Positions 51,220 through 59,168 of a stretch of 64,000 nt of DNA are shown here, piece by piece. Below the pieces are notes generated by a model, which worked only from the letters and a program-made list of their open reading frames with translations, did not search any database and was not told the DNA's origin. The DNA is from G965220205 sp965220205. Its GTDB lineage: Bacteria; Chloroflexota; Dehalococcoidia; Lucifugimonadales; Australimonadaceae. Location: the NCBI GenBank assembly GCA_965220205.1, contig OZ244812.1, positions 2,480,001 through 2,544,000 on the forward strand. The letters run 5' to 3'. Positions within the stretch are counted from its first letter, which is position 1. Each line of letters opens with the position of its first letter. The position numbers were made by a program, and so were the translations under genes.

Positions 51220-52134
51220 ATGAAGTTAGTCCTGTACGAGCAAGCCGGCGGGGGCGGGGCGCGCGCGGGCGCGCTGGTCGACGGCGGCGTCGCCGACCTA
51301 ACGCCGGCGCTCGCCGGCCTCGAGGGCGGGGGTGGGCAGCGCCTCATGGAGAACGTCATCGACGCCTTCGACGAGCGCAGGTCCGAGATCGAGCGGACCA
51401 TCGCAGCAGGGCCGGCCGCGCCGTTGGACGGCGTCCGCCTGCTGCCGCCGCTGCCGCGGCCGGGCAAGATACTCTGCTGCATCGGCAACTACTGGGAGCA
51501 CGCGCAGCGTGAGCCGCGCCCGTTGAACATGTTCCTGAAGTCGCCCGAAGCGGTCATCGGCCCCGGAGACACGATTGTGCTCCCCCGCAACACGGCCCCC
51601 TACGTCTTCCAGCACGAGGCGGAGCTGGCCATCGTGTTCAGAGGCCCGGCCAAGGACATCGCCGAGGCGGACTACCGCGGCGCCGTGTTCGGGTACACCT
51701 GCCTCATTGACGTATCGGCGCGCGAGGAGGGGCGCCGGACGTGGCGCGCCGGGAGCTGGATGGGCAAGTCGTTCGACACGTTCGCTCCCATAGGCCCCTG
51801 CATTGCGACCGCCGACGAGATTCCGGACCCCAACGCGCTCCACGTCCGGTTCTGGAACAACGGCGACCTGCGCCACGACTACACGACCGACGACATGGAG
51901 CACCGCGTCCCGGAGCTCGTCGCGTTCGCCACCGGCATCATGACGATGAACACCGGCGACGTGCTGAGCTGCGGGACCAACCACGAGGGGCTCGGCCCGC
52001 TGCAGGACAGCGAGACCGCCGAGATCGAGGTCGAGGGCGTCGGCCGCATGGCCGTAACCGTCAGCGACCCCCTCGCGCGCACCTGGGAGCGCGGGATCTA
52101 CATGGGCGAGGGCTCGACCTACCGCGGCGTCTGA
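51220..52134 (+). CDS. Fumarylacetoacetate hydrolase (FAH)-family protein
   Basis: 304 residues from the ATG at 51220 with GGAGGAGG upstream; the frame extends further but has no better start. ILCCIGNYWEHAQREPRPLN, FLKSPEAVIGPGD and VFQHEAELAIVFRG follow the family plan, with the metal-binding EAE motif, then GYTCLIDVSARE and WMGKSFDTFAPIGPC. These Mg2+-dependent enzymes cleave C-C bonds, hydrate or decarboxylate 2-oxo acids downstream of ring fission (for example HHDD decarboxylase/isomerase or fumarylpyruvate hydrolase). It is divergent from MmgE/PrpD. The partner for the gentisate-type cupin is not fixed. Confidence 0.92.
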   Translation: MKLVLYEQAGGGGARAGALVDGGVADLTPALAGLEGGGGQRLMENVIDAFDERRSEIERTIAAGPAAPLDGVRLLPPLPRPGKILCCIGNYWEHAQREPRPLNMFLKSPEAVIGPGDTIVLPRNTAPYVFQHEAELAIVFRGPAKDIAEADYRGAVFGYTCLIDVSAREEGRRTWRAGSWMGKSFDTFAPIGPCIATADEIPDPNALHVRFWNNGDLRHDYTTDDMEHRVPELVAFATGIMTMNTGDVLSCGTNHEGLGPLQDSETAEIEVEGVGRMAVTVSDPLARTWERGIYMGEGSTYRGV

Positions 52135-52167
52135 GTCCGCTCGCCGTCGCCCTACGGGCGTGAGAGT

Positions 52168-53379
52168 CTACGCTCCACGCCTCCCGGCCCCATCAGGTCC
52201 AGCGGGCTGCTCGAGCGTTTCGTGCAACCCGCGCCAGGGCACAAGAGAGCCTTGCGTCCGCTCTTGAGGCTCGTCGCCGCCGTAGACCACGGCCACGTCA
52301 CAGAGTATGGAGGCATCGGTCAGATGGCGCTGAACGCGGCGTGCGCCGTCGAGCAGGTTCGACGACGGCGTCTGAGCGGACTTGGCTTCGATCAGCGTTA
52401 GCCGGGAGGGGCCCTCGATGACGAGGTCGACTTCCGCGCCGTCCCGGTTCCGATAGAAGGACAGGCCCCTCGGCTCGCCCAGGTTCATTCGGTGCTTGGC
52501 GACCTCGGAGACCACCCAGGTCTCGAAGATCGGACCGCGCAGCGGGTGCGAGCGGAGCTGCTCCGCTGTGCGGATGCCGAGGAGCCAACAGACGAGTCCC
52601 GTGTCGTAGAAGTGCAACTTCGGCGTCTTCACGAGCCGTTTGCCGAGTCTCGTGTAGAACGGCGGAAGGCGGAACGTGATGAAGCTGGCTTCCAGTACGC
52701 TGAGCCAGGCCCGCGCCGTGGGCTGCGACACGCCGCAGTCGCTCGCCAGCGCGGAGTAGTTGACGAGCTGCGCCGTGCGCCGTGCGCAGAGCTCAACGAA
52801 GCGCTGAAACGCCCCGAGCTTTCCGACGTTGCTGATGGTCCTCATGCCGCGTTCTATGTAGGTGGCGACGTAGGAGCGGAGCCAGTCCGAAGGGTCGATG
52901 CCTCGGTCGAATATCCGCGGGTACCCGCCGGCGAGCATCGTCTCTTCGAGCGTCTCCGGGTATCGATCGAAGCGCACGACCTCGGTGCGCGCCAGCGGAA
53001 GCAGGTGATGGACTGCTGTCCGTCCCGCAAGGGCCTGGCTTACCGATTCGGCGAGCGCGAAGCTCTGCGAGCCCGTCAGTATCCAGCGCCCAGGCTCTGG
53101 GGCTGCGTCGATGACGCCCTGCAGGTAGGAGGCGAGGTCCGGGACCCGCTGGACCTCGTCGATGACGGCGCCGCTGGGGAACTGGGCCAGGAAAGCGCGA
53201 GGGTCCTCGGACGCGAACGCCCGAACGTCCGGAGCCTCGAGACTCACGTAGGGGAGCTGCGGGAACACAGCCTGACACAGGGTCGTCTTGCCGCTCTGCC
53301 GTGGCCCGGTGAGGGTGATCGACAGCGATTCCTGAGCTGCCCGCATCAGTATTGGCGTGAGGTCTCGTTCGACTGCCAT
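52168..53379 (-). CDS. AAA ATPase with DUF4143 domain
   Basis: 403 residues. Walker A is TGPRQSGKTTLCQAVFP (~24-40), Walker B GAVIDEVQRVPDL (~70), and ILTGSQSFAL is a sensor-like strand. The C-terminal DUF4143 domain has GPIFETWVVSEVAKHR and FYRNRDGAEVDLVIEGPSRL then TLIEAKSA, a restriction-endonuclease-like core with Asp and Glu-x-Lys. The function of the family is unsettled. It appears as a solitary mobile-like gene; two related palindromes lie upstream, the first only 18 bp before the ATG. Confidence 0.92.
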   Translation of the reverse strand: MAVERDLTPILMRAAQESLSITLTGPRQSGKTTLCQAVFPQLPYVSLEAPDVRAFASEDPRAFLAQFPSGAVIDEVQRVPDLASYLQGVIDAAPEPGRWILTGSQSFALAESVSQALAGRTAVHHLLPLARTEVVRFDRYPETLEETMLAGGYPRIFDRGIDPSDWLRSYVATYIERGMRTISNVGKLGAFQRFVELCARRTAQLVNYSALASDCGVSQPTARAWLSVLEASFITFRLPPFYTRLGKRLVKTPKLHFYDTGLVCWLLGIRTAEQLRSHPLRGPIFETWVVSEVAKHRMNLGEPRGLSFYRNRDGAEVDLVIEGPSRLTLIEAKSAQTPSSNLLDGARRVQRHLTDASILCDVAVVYGGDEPQERTQGSLVPWRGLHETLEQPAGPDGAGRRGA

Positions 53380-53396
53380 GAGTCGATTCTAGCACG

Positions 53397-53441
53397 AGAA
53401 CTCGGCTAATTCAAAATCCAACTTTGAATTAGCCGAGTTCT
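53397..53441. promoter_or_regulatory. 19-bp-stem palindrome upstream of the DUF4143 ATPase
   Basis: AGAACTCGGCTAATTCAAA and its exact complement enclose a 7-nt ATCCAAC loop, 18 bp before the ATPase start codon. It is conspicuously A/T-rich for this contig. A second, related palindrome lies 87 bp further upstream. It could be an operator, a leader hairpin or one end of a mobile unit. Confidence 0.65.
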
Positions 53442-53527
53442 AGCCATCCGACGCGGACTAAGGAGGCTCTCCGCCGTGGGAGGCTTCGCGCCTCACTCCT
53501 GCAGTTCTCCGCCGTCTCACGCAAATA

Positions 53528-53560
53528 CGGCTAACTCAAAGTTGAATTTTGAGTTAGCCG
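53528..53560. promoter_or_regulatory. Second related palindrome (13-bp stem)
   Basis: CGGCTAACTCAAA / TTTGAGTTAGCCG with a GTTGAAT loop. Read on the opposite strand it matches the first palindrome except for a C/G change in the stem that is compensated on both arms (AATTCAAA versus AACTCAAA, TTTGAATT versus TTTGAGTT) and one loop base. The shared pairing suggests selection for the structure. Confidence 0.65.
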
Positions 53561-53608
53561 CATCTCGCGGTCAGCCCAAAGGCCGCACTGCGCCCCTGCC
53601 GCCGCCCG

Positions 53609-54160
53609 CTAGCCCCCGGCTGGCGGCAGGTAGTCCCGGATCACGTCGTCGAGCATCATCACCTTGCTGCTGAGAACGCCCTCCACGATGTGCAGCGCCG
53701 CCTCCTTCGCCCCCGGCGGCTCGGCCTCGCGATGCACTATCGTGCAGTCGTCGACGACCACGACGTCGTACCGGAACTGGTGCGCGTCCGCCGCTGTCCA
53801 CAGCACCGTGTTGTCCGTGGACGCCCCCGCGATCACGACCGTGTCGATGCCCATCACGCGCAGCGTGTAATCCAGGTCGTTGTGCGAGAAGCCGCTCAGG
53901 TAACGCTTGTAGATCAGGATATCCCGGTCCACGGGCTGGAGCTCCGGGATCACGTCGACCGCGTCCGTGCCTGGAAGCATCCTCGGATTGGGGAGACCGT
54001 CGGTCGCGCGCCGCATGCTGTTCACGTGCAGCACCTGTGCGTCGGCTGCGTACGCGGCGTCCTTCAGCCGCTTCACGTGCGCCACCATCTCATAGCCGTA
54101 GCTGCCCGGCAGCCACCCGTACCCCTTCGCCATGTCGAGAATGATTACTGCAACCTTCAT
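53609..54160 (-). CDS. Isochorismatase-like family protein lacking the nucleophile Cys, second copy
   Basis: 183 residues from the ATG at 54158-54160 with AGGAGG upstream. VAVIILDMAKGYGW has the catalytic Asp and ILIYKRYLSGFSHND the Lys. The signature strand reads VVIAGASTDNTVLWTAADA, with Thr in place of the usual Cys (G-x-x-T-x-x-C-V). Nicotinamidase-type chemistry is thus unlikely; the role may resemble isochorismatase-type vinyl ether hydrolysis or ligand binding. It is downstream of the FAH-family gene (129 bp gap with a long hairpin) on the same strand. Confidence 0.82.
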   Translation of the reverse strand: MKVAVIILDMAKGYGWLPGSYGYEMVAHVKRLKDAAYAADAQVLHVNSMRRATDGLPNPRMLPGTDAVDVIPELQPVDRDILIYKRYLSGFSHNDLDYTLRVMGIDTVVIAGASTDNTVLWTAADAHQFRYDVVVVDDCTIVHREAEPPGAKEAALHIVEGVLSSKVMMLDDVIRDYLPPAGG

Positions 54161-54221
54161 CGCGCGCCTCCTGAAGACCGAGTGCCCCCGCCCAGGGCGG
54201 AGCTTTGCAATCGCATGCTGT

Positions 54222-54283
54222 GGCAGGCGCGGCGGGACGGCCGCCCGGCGATACGCTTTGGCGGCCGTCCCGCCGCGCCTGCC
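54222..54283 (-). terminator. 24-bp perfect-stem hairpin after the FAH-family gene
   Basis: GGCAGGCGCGGCGGGACGGC continuing CGCC pairs exactly with its complement at 54260-54283 around a 14-nt loop. It starts 6 bp beyond the FAH stop. Without a T-run, it likely acts as a terminator or mRNA-stabilising structure between the FAH and isochorismatase-like genes. Confidence 0.7.
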
Positions 54284-54288
54284 GCGGA

Positions 54289-55194
54289 CTACACCCGAGT
54301 GAACCCGCCGCCGCTCGGCACCTGCGTCTGTCCCGGCATGAAGTCGGCGTCCTTGCGGGGACCCTGACCACGGGCGAAGAAGCGGGCCCGGCCGAGCTTC
54401 TCGATCTCGATCTCGAGCACGTCGCCGTCGTTGAGGGGCCCCAAGCCGGGGTGGTAGGTGCCCGTCGTGACCACGTCGCCCGGCTGAAGCCGGATGAAGC
54501 GGGACAGCCAAGCGACCTGCTCAGGGATCTGGTGGGCCATGTGCTCCGTACTGTAGTCCTGGCGCGGGCCCTCGTTCACCCACGACTGCACCCTCAGCTG
54601 GTGCGGGTCGTCCACCTCGTCCTTGGTCGTGATCCACGGCCCGCACACCGCGTAGGTGTCCTGACCCTTGGGGATGAACTGCGTGCGCCGGTTCAGGCCA
54701 CGCGCCGAGATGTCGAAGAACGGGACGTAGCCGAACACGTAGTCGTAGGCGTCCGCTTCCTCGACGTTCTTCGTCTGAGCGCCGACCACGAACGCGATCT
54801 CCGCCTCCGGCTGCCAGACCGCCACCGGCGGGATGTCCAAGAGCTCGATGGTCCCCTCCGGGCCCACCAGGTCCGGCGACTTGTAGAAGTAGTCGATGGT
54901 CAGGTTTTCCTTCTTCCGGTCGGGGGAGTCGAGGTAGTTGACGAACGCGGCGAGGCACTTGCCGGGCCGGGGCACCGGAGCGAGCAGCTTCACGCTGCCC
55001 AGCGGGACGCCGTCCGACTCGCTGACGAGCGACTCGAAGCGGGGCCGGAGTGCGTCGAACTCGCCGATAACCTCCTCAATCACCCGCTGCGGACCCTTCT
55101 CGACTCGGTAGTCGATGGCCCCGCTCACATCAACGACGCGGTCCCCGTCCTTGAGCACTCCCACGCGGTCGTCATCGAATCGCAGTATCTTCAT
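54289..55194 (-). CDS. Fumarylacetoacetate hydrolase (FAH)-family protein, second copy
   Basis: 301 residues from the ATG at 55192-55194, which has GGAGG upstream; an ATG four codons earlier overlaps that site. CLAAFVNYLDSPDRKKENLT, YKSPDLVGPEGT, VWQPEAEIAFVVGAQT and YVPFFDISARGLNRRTQF give the FAH core with E-x-E metal ligands. It belongs to the 2-hydroxyhepta-2,4-diene-1,7-dioate isomerase/hydrolase-type subgroup. It is divergent enough from 51220 to act on another intermediate. It is followed by a long hairpin and then the isochorismatase-like gene. Confidence 0.92.
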   Translation of the reverse strand: MKILRFDDDRVGVLKDGDRVVDVSGAIDYRVEKGPQRVIEEVIGEFDALRPRFESLVSESDGVPLGSVKLLAPVPRPGKCLAAFVNYLDSPDRKKENLTIDYFYKSPDLVGPEGTIELLDIPPVAVWQPEAEIAFVVGAQTKNVEEADAYDYVFGYVPFFDISARGLNRRTQFIPKGQDTYAVCGPWITTKDEVDDPHQLRVQSWVNEGPRQDYSTEHMAHQIPEQVAWLSRFIRLQPGDVVTTGTYHPGLGPLNDGDVLEIEIEKLGRARFFARGQGPRKDADFMPGQTQVPSGGGFTRV

Positions 55195-55357
55195 GGCTTC
55201 CTCCACGCGCGCCTAAGTGGCCCGCAATATACCACTACGGCGCCGCCCCCGTGGCGAACGAGCCCGTGGACGCGACGCCGCTGCGAATGGCGCTTGCCCT
55301 CCATCGGGCCTCGGAACACATCTTGACATCACTACTATAGCGCATCATGATGCCTCT

Positions 55358-55615
55358 ATGAGAACGACGCTGACCTTGGACGACGACATAATGGACTTGT
55401 TGAAGGAGCGCGCCCGCCTCCACGGCAGGCCCTTCAAGCAAGTAGTGAACGACACGCTGCGCCGGGGGTTGTCGCCCGCGGTCCAGGAGGACCGGCCGGT
55501 CTTTCGAGTCAGGCCGCTCCATGGCGGGTTCCGGCCGGGCGTTGACCCCCTCCGGCTCAACCAGCTCAACGATCAGCTGGAGGTGGAGGCCTTCATCGAG
55601 CGTAACGCGAGGTGA
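55358..55615 (+). CDS. Ribbon-helix-helix-type antitoxin (VapB-like)
   Basis: 85 residues. MRTTLTLDDDIMDLLKERAR is the DNA-binding strand-helix of a VapB/RHH antitoxin, followed by PFKQVVNDTLRRGL. The C-terminal half (RPVFRVRPLHGGFRPG, LNQLNDQLEVEAFIERN) should bind the toxin. The stop overlaps the toxin start (GTGA), typical of type II modules. The antitoxin presumably represses the operon. TTGACA at 55324 could be a -35 element, but no good -10 stands 17 bp downstream. Confidence 0.85.
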   Translation: MRTTLTLDDDIMDLLKERARLHGRPFKQVVNDTLRRGLSPAVQEDRPVFRVRPLHGGFRPGVDPLRLNQLNDQLEVEAFIERNAR

Positions 55616-56037
55616 TCGTCCCCGACCTGAACCTCTTGGTCTACGCGTACAACGACGCAGCGCCCTTCCACGTCCCCGCCCGTCGCTGGTGGGAGGGCTT
55701 GGTCAACGGCTCGGAGAGGGTCGGGGTCCCCTGGGCAGTGGCGACTGGCTTCGTGCGGGTGCTCACGCACCGGAGTGTGCGCGAGCGCCCCGCAACGCCC
55801 ACGCAGGCGGTGGACTACGTGGAGGAGTGGTTCCAGTTCCCCCACGTCGCGTCCCTCAACCCCGGCGCGGAGCATCTCACGCTGTTGCGCCGGAACCTGG
55901 CCGCCGCGGGCGTGGGCGCAAACCTCGTCACGGACGCCCACATCGCCGCCCTGGCGATGGAGCACCAAGGCGTCGTGCACTCCAACGACGCCGACTTCGG
56001 CCGCTTCCCCGGCCTCCGCTGGCGCAACCCCCTCTGA
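55612..56037 (+). CDS. vapC: PIN-domain toxin (VapC-type RNase)
   Basis: 141 residues from a GTG overlapping the antitoxin stop. IVPDLNLLVYAYND contains the first conserved Asp. WAVATGFVRVLTHR carries the central part. NLVTDAHIAALAMEHQGVVH and SNDADFGRFPGLRW carry the remaining acidic residues and the C-terminal motif of VapC. It probably cleaves a tRNA or rRNA site when freed from the antitoxin. The module appears intact, unlike the 16628-16980 locus. It is convergent with the amidase gene, 37 bp downstream. Confidence 0.9.
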   Translation: MIVPDLNLLVYAYNDAAPFHVPARRWWEGLVNGSERVGVPWAVATGFVRVLTHRSVRERPATPTQAVDYVEEWFQFPHVASLNPGAEHLTLLRRNLAAAGVGANLVTDAHIAALAMEHQGVVHSNDADFGRFPGLRWRNPL

Positions 56038-56074
56038 GGGGCAGCCCGCGCCCCCGCCCTCGCCGCACGCCGCC

Positions 56075-57409
56075 CTACATGGGAGCTGGCAGCCGTCCGA
56101 GCGTCTGCTCGCACCACGCACTCGTGCGCAGCAGCGCGTAGTCGGCCCGAGGCGCCCCGACGAGCTGGAGCCCCAGCGGCAGGCCCTCCGGCGAGAGGCC
56201 GCAGGGCGTCGTCACCGTCGGGAATCCCAGCAAGGACCAGGGACGCAGGAGCACGGCGTCTCCCGTGCTCTGTCCCTTCGGAGCGGGCCCCGGCGCCGTC
56301 GGCATCGCCATCGCGTCGACGTCGCGGAATGTCTCCGCCAGCGCCGCCCTCAGCCAGCTGCGGATGCGCCGCGCCTGCACGTAGTAGGCCGCCGGCAGCA
56401 GGGAGCCGACCCGCCCGCCGGAGCCGGGGAGCGCGTCGTCGTTGCGGTCGGCGGCATGGTACGTGCTCCCTTCCGCCCCGCCGATAATCCGGTGGAGACG
56501 CCACGTGAGGCCGAACGTCTCGGGCAAGAGGAGGTCGCTCACCGCGGCCCCGGCCTCCCGCAGTCGGGACGCCGCGTCGTCCACGGCGTCCCGCATGACA
56601 GGCTCCGACAGCTCGGGGAAGAAGTTGCGCACGACGCCGATGCGCGGGGGCCGGATGTTCGCAGCGTCGAGGTCGGCCGGCGGCGCAGGATCGGGGAGCG
56701 TCGTCGGGTCCCGCGGGTCCGGGCCCGCGATCGCCGACAGCACCAGCGCGAGGTCGGCCACGCTCAGCCCGATGATGCCGACGTGGTCGAGCGACCAGGA
56801 GAACGGCATGCATCCGAAGCGGCTGATCCGGCCGTAGCTGGGTTTGAGTCCCGCGACGCCGCAGTAGGCCGCGGGACGCATGTTGGAACCGGAGGTCTGC
56901 TCCCCGATCGCGATGGGGACCATCCGCGCGCCCACCGCCGCGCCGGAGCCGCTGCTCGTGCCGCCCGCCGTGTGCTCGAGATTCCACGGGTTCCGCGTGG
57001 GCGGAGTAACGCCCCCCACGGGCATGTGCGTCTTGCCCATGATGATGGCGCCCGCCGCTCGCAGCCGGGCCACGCACGCCGCGTCCTCCGGCTCGATCGG
57101 CTGCCGACCGGGGCCGCGCATTCCGGTCGGCATGCCGCGCACGTGGAACTCGTCCTTGATGCCCACCGGGACCCCGGCAAGCGGCCCGGGCGCCTTGCCC
57201 GCCGCCAGGTCCGCCGCCGCCGCCGCCGCCTGCGCCCGTGCGCCGTCCGCGTCGAGCAGGCTCCACGCCTGCACTTTGCCCTCGAGGGCCGCGATGCGGT
57301 CGAGCGCCGCCTCGACGACGTCGACGGGCGAGAACGCGCCCTCGGCGACGCCCCTGGCGATGTCGGCGACGCCGAGCTGTTCGATTGGCACTGAAGCGGG
57401 CTCGCCCAT
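56075..57409 (-). CDS. Amidase-signature hydrolase (GatA-like)
   Basis: 444 residues. The Ser-cisSer-Lys triad is visible: VPVGIKDEFHVRG (Lys ~83), GGTSSGSGAAVGA (cis-Ser and spacer, ~152-165) and GEQTSGSNMRPAAYCGVAG (nucleophile Ser ~177). It is not in a gatCAB setting (no gatB or gatC), so a catabolic amidase acting on amide or ester substrates is more likely than Glu-tRNA amidotransferase. The active-site loop QTSGSNMRPA differs from the usual DTGGSIR, which may change specificity. It is convergent with vapC. Confidence 0.92.
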   Translation of the reverse strand: MGEPASVPIEQLGVADIARGVAEGAFSPVDVVEAALDRIAALEGKVQAWSLLDADGARAQAAAAAADLAAGKAPGPLAGVPVGIKDEFHVRGMPTGMRGPGRQPIEPEDAACVARLRAAGAIIMGKTHMPVGGVTPPTRNPWNLEHTAGGTSSGSGAAVGARMVPIAIGEQTSGSNMRPAAYCGVAGLKPSYGRISRFGCMPFSWSLDHVGIIGLSVADLALVLSAIAGPDPRDPTTLPDPAPPADLDAANIRPPRIGVVRNFFPELSEPVMRDAVDDAASRLREAGAAVSDLLLPETFGLTWRLHRIIGGAEGSTYHAADRNDDALPGSGGRVGSLLPAAYYVQARRIRSWLRAALAETFRDVDAMAMPTAPGPAPKGQSTGDAVLLRPWSLLGFPTVTTPCGLSPEGLPLGLQLVGAPRADYALLRTSAWCEQTLGRLPAPM

Positions 57410-57454
57410 GATCGACGACTCCGTCCGGCTGTCCGCTGCCGCCTGCGCCAGCGG

Positions 57455-57640
57455 CCCCCTCCGTCATTCTCGTGCTTGACACGGGAATCCACGCCCCTGG
57501 CGACCCCAGCCTGTCCGTCCCATCCGTCCGCCCTGAGCCCGTCGAAGCCTGTCCTGAGCCTGTCGAAGGGGGTCCCCCATTCTGGCCTCCTCCCCCAACG
57601 GGGGAGGATTGAGGAGGCGGTCTTCCGCTCTGCTCAGAGC
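57455..57640. repeat. Three dispersed repeats in tandem order
   Basis: 57455-57495 is the CGTCATTCTCGTGCTTGACA / CGGGAATCCACG repeat (also at 61671 and 63138). 57515-57575 is the CCTGAGCCCGTCGAAGCC repeat, and 57583-57640 the GGGGGAGGATTGAGGAGG hairpin with its CTGCTCAGAGCATCAGCG tail. These families are intergenic. Confidence 0.75.
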
Positions 57641-57662
57641 ATCAGCGACTCGTTAAGGGTTC

Positions 57663-57842
57663 CTAGAGAAGCTCGGGCTCCACGCCCTCGGGGAGCTTGA
57701 CCGCGCTGACAGCGGCCATCGCCTCGGCCAAGTCGGCCAGCGACTGCTCCTGCTCCGGCGTCACGCCGCCCCATCGGGCGATTGCCTCGCTACGGAGCCA
57801 CGCGAGCGCCTCATCCTTCTCGACCGGTGGATACAGACGCAT
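57663..57842 (-). CDS. Small protein of unknown function (59 residues)
   Basis: Its start is ATG at 57840-57842 with AAGGAAAG upstream; it stops at TAG (57663-57665). The protein reads MRLYPPVEKDEALAWLRSEA followed by IARWGGVTPEQEQSLADLAE and an acidic C-terminal tail ending PEGVEPELL. It is mostly helical and acidic (pattern of amphipathic helices), with no Cys. It stands alone between the amidase and the collagen-like gene. An antitoxin-like or adaptor role is possible but unproven. Composition and ribosome site support a real gene. Confidence 0.6.
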   Translation of the reverse strand: MRLYPPVEKDEALAWLRSEAIARWGGVTPEQEQSLADLAEAMAAVSAVKLPEGVEPELL

Positions 57843-57959
57843 CGTTCTTTCCTTGCTGCCGTTTGGCGCTCATCGAGCGGCGAGCCAACGGCAGCGGGGA
57901 CGGAGAACACAACTTCCGCGCCGCGGCCCGGAGACCGCGGCGCGGAAGTCATAACGGTC

Positions 57960-58994
57960 CTAGTTAACGTTCGCGCACACCACGTAGACGCGCAGCGTCC
58001 AGTCCCCTGGCTGCGAGACGATCGCCGAGGCTGACGCTACCCATCCTGCGGGCACCTCTCCCGGGTTGCCGAGCGGGTGCGATGCCGTGATGGCTACGCC
58101 GTCAATCGCGTTTATGAGTTCGGCGCCGCCGCCGATTGCGGCCGTGCCCTCCTCAACGCATTGGACGGTTGCCGTCTTGTCATCGCTGCTCATCGCGGTT
58201 GACTCGGAGATGATGACGAGATCGCTGATCCCTGGTGCGCCCTGTACCCCCTGAGGACCATGGGGGCCTTCGTTGCCGGTCTGTCCGACAGGGCCGCGTT
58301 GCCCCGCCGCTCCTTGGGGCCCTGTGTTGCCTACCGCTCCCGTAGGTCCTTGCGGGCCGATCGGGCCAATCGCGCCAGGGTCGCCCTGGGCTCCTTGCGG
58401 TCCCCGTGGCCCCACTGGGCCCTGTGGCCCGGCGTCTCCCCTGATTCCCTGAGGTCCTTGCGGGCCGGTGTCGCCCTGGACGCCGCGAGCTCCGATGAGT
58501 CCCTGAGGACCGGTCGGGCCCTGTGGTCCCAACGGTCCTGGAGGCCCGCCTGGCGTTCCCGGCACTCCTTGCTCACCCTGCTCCCCTTGCGGTCCCTCCG
58601 GGCCTAGCTCACCCTGTGCGCCCGTTTCACCCTGAGGTCCGATGGGGCCTTCGGGGCCTCCCGGGTCCCCCTTCGGGCCGATTGGCCCCTGCTCGCCGTC
58701 GGCTCCGTCGGCTCCGTCGGCTCCGTCGGCTCCGTCATCTCCGCTAGCTCCTGTAGGTCCCTGCGGGCCGGTGGCGCCCTGCGGTCCCTGCGGGCCTGTG
58801 GCGCCCGGGGCTCCCGCAGTGCCGGTGGCGCCCTGCGGTCCCGTGGCGCCCTGCGCGCCCGGCTCGCCTCGAGGCCCTACGTCCCCCGTGCAGGCAGAGG
58901 TCAGGAGCACCCCGAGGATCAGCAGAATGGTGAGTCCTGAGTGTCTTTTGACGAAACGGCTCACGTCCAGTGTGTATTGTCGAAAGCCTCTCAC
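57960..58994 (-). CDS. Collagen-like repeat lipoprotein
   Basis: 344 residues from a GTG at 58992-58994 with AGAGGAG 8 nt upstream; longer in-frame ATG starts (59024) have no site. After a short basic N-terminus ([20 protein letters not shown]) a hydrophobic stretch ends in a lipobox (LTSAC, Cys ~35). Then ~70 Gly-X-Y triplets rich in GPQG, GATG and GPTG follow, with an Asp-Gly-Ala run. The last ~80 residues form a globular domain with four Cys or hydrophobic strands ([42 protein letters not shown]). Probably a surface-attached, trimeric stalk. Host interaction or adhesion is speculative. Confidence 0.88.
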   Translation of the reverse strand: MRGFRQYTLDVSRFVKRHSGLTILLILGVLLTSACTGDVGPRGEPGAQGATGPQGATGTAGAPGATGPQGPQGATGPQGPTGASGDDGADGADGADGADGEQGPIGPKGDPGGPEGPIGPQGETGAQGELGPEGPQGEQGEQGVPGTPGGPPGPLGPQGPTGPQGLIGARGVQGDTGPQGPQGIRGDAGPQGPVGPRGPQGAQGDPGAIGPIGPQGPTGAVGNTGPQGAAGQRGPVGQTGNEGPHGPQGVQGAPGISDLVIISESTAMSSDDKTATVQCVEEGTAAIGGGAELINAIDGVAITASHPLGNPGEVPAGWVASASAIVSQPGDWTLRVYVVCANVN

Positions 58995-59168
58995 GTTGGC
59001 AACTCCTCTCGGATTGAGATTCATGACGGCGCCAGGCCGTCCCGCGGATTCTACACGAAACTTTCGATTGCGGAAGAGCGTCCCAGACCCTCCGCCGTTG
59101 GCCATTTGGCGCCATTTCCCTGCCGGAGCCATTGCGCCGCCGGGGGTTCGGCGGCGGCGCCGCTGTCT

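Noticed and set aside
55324..55350. TTGACA as a sigma-70 promoter of the vapBC pair
   Set aside because: The hexamer at 17-bp spacing (CATGAT) is a poor -10 element; too weak to list as a promoter.
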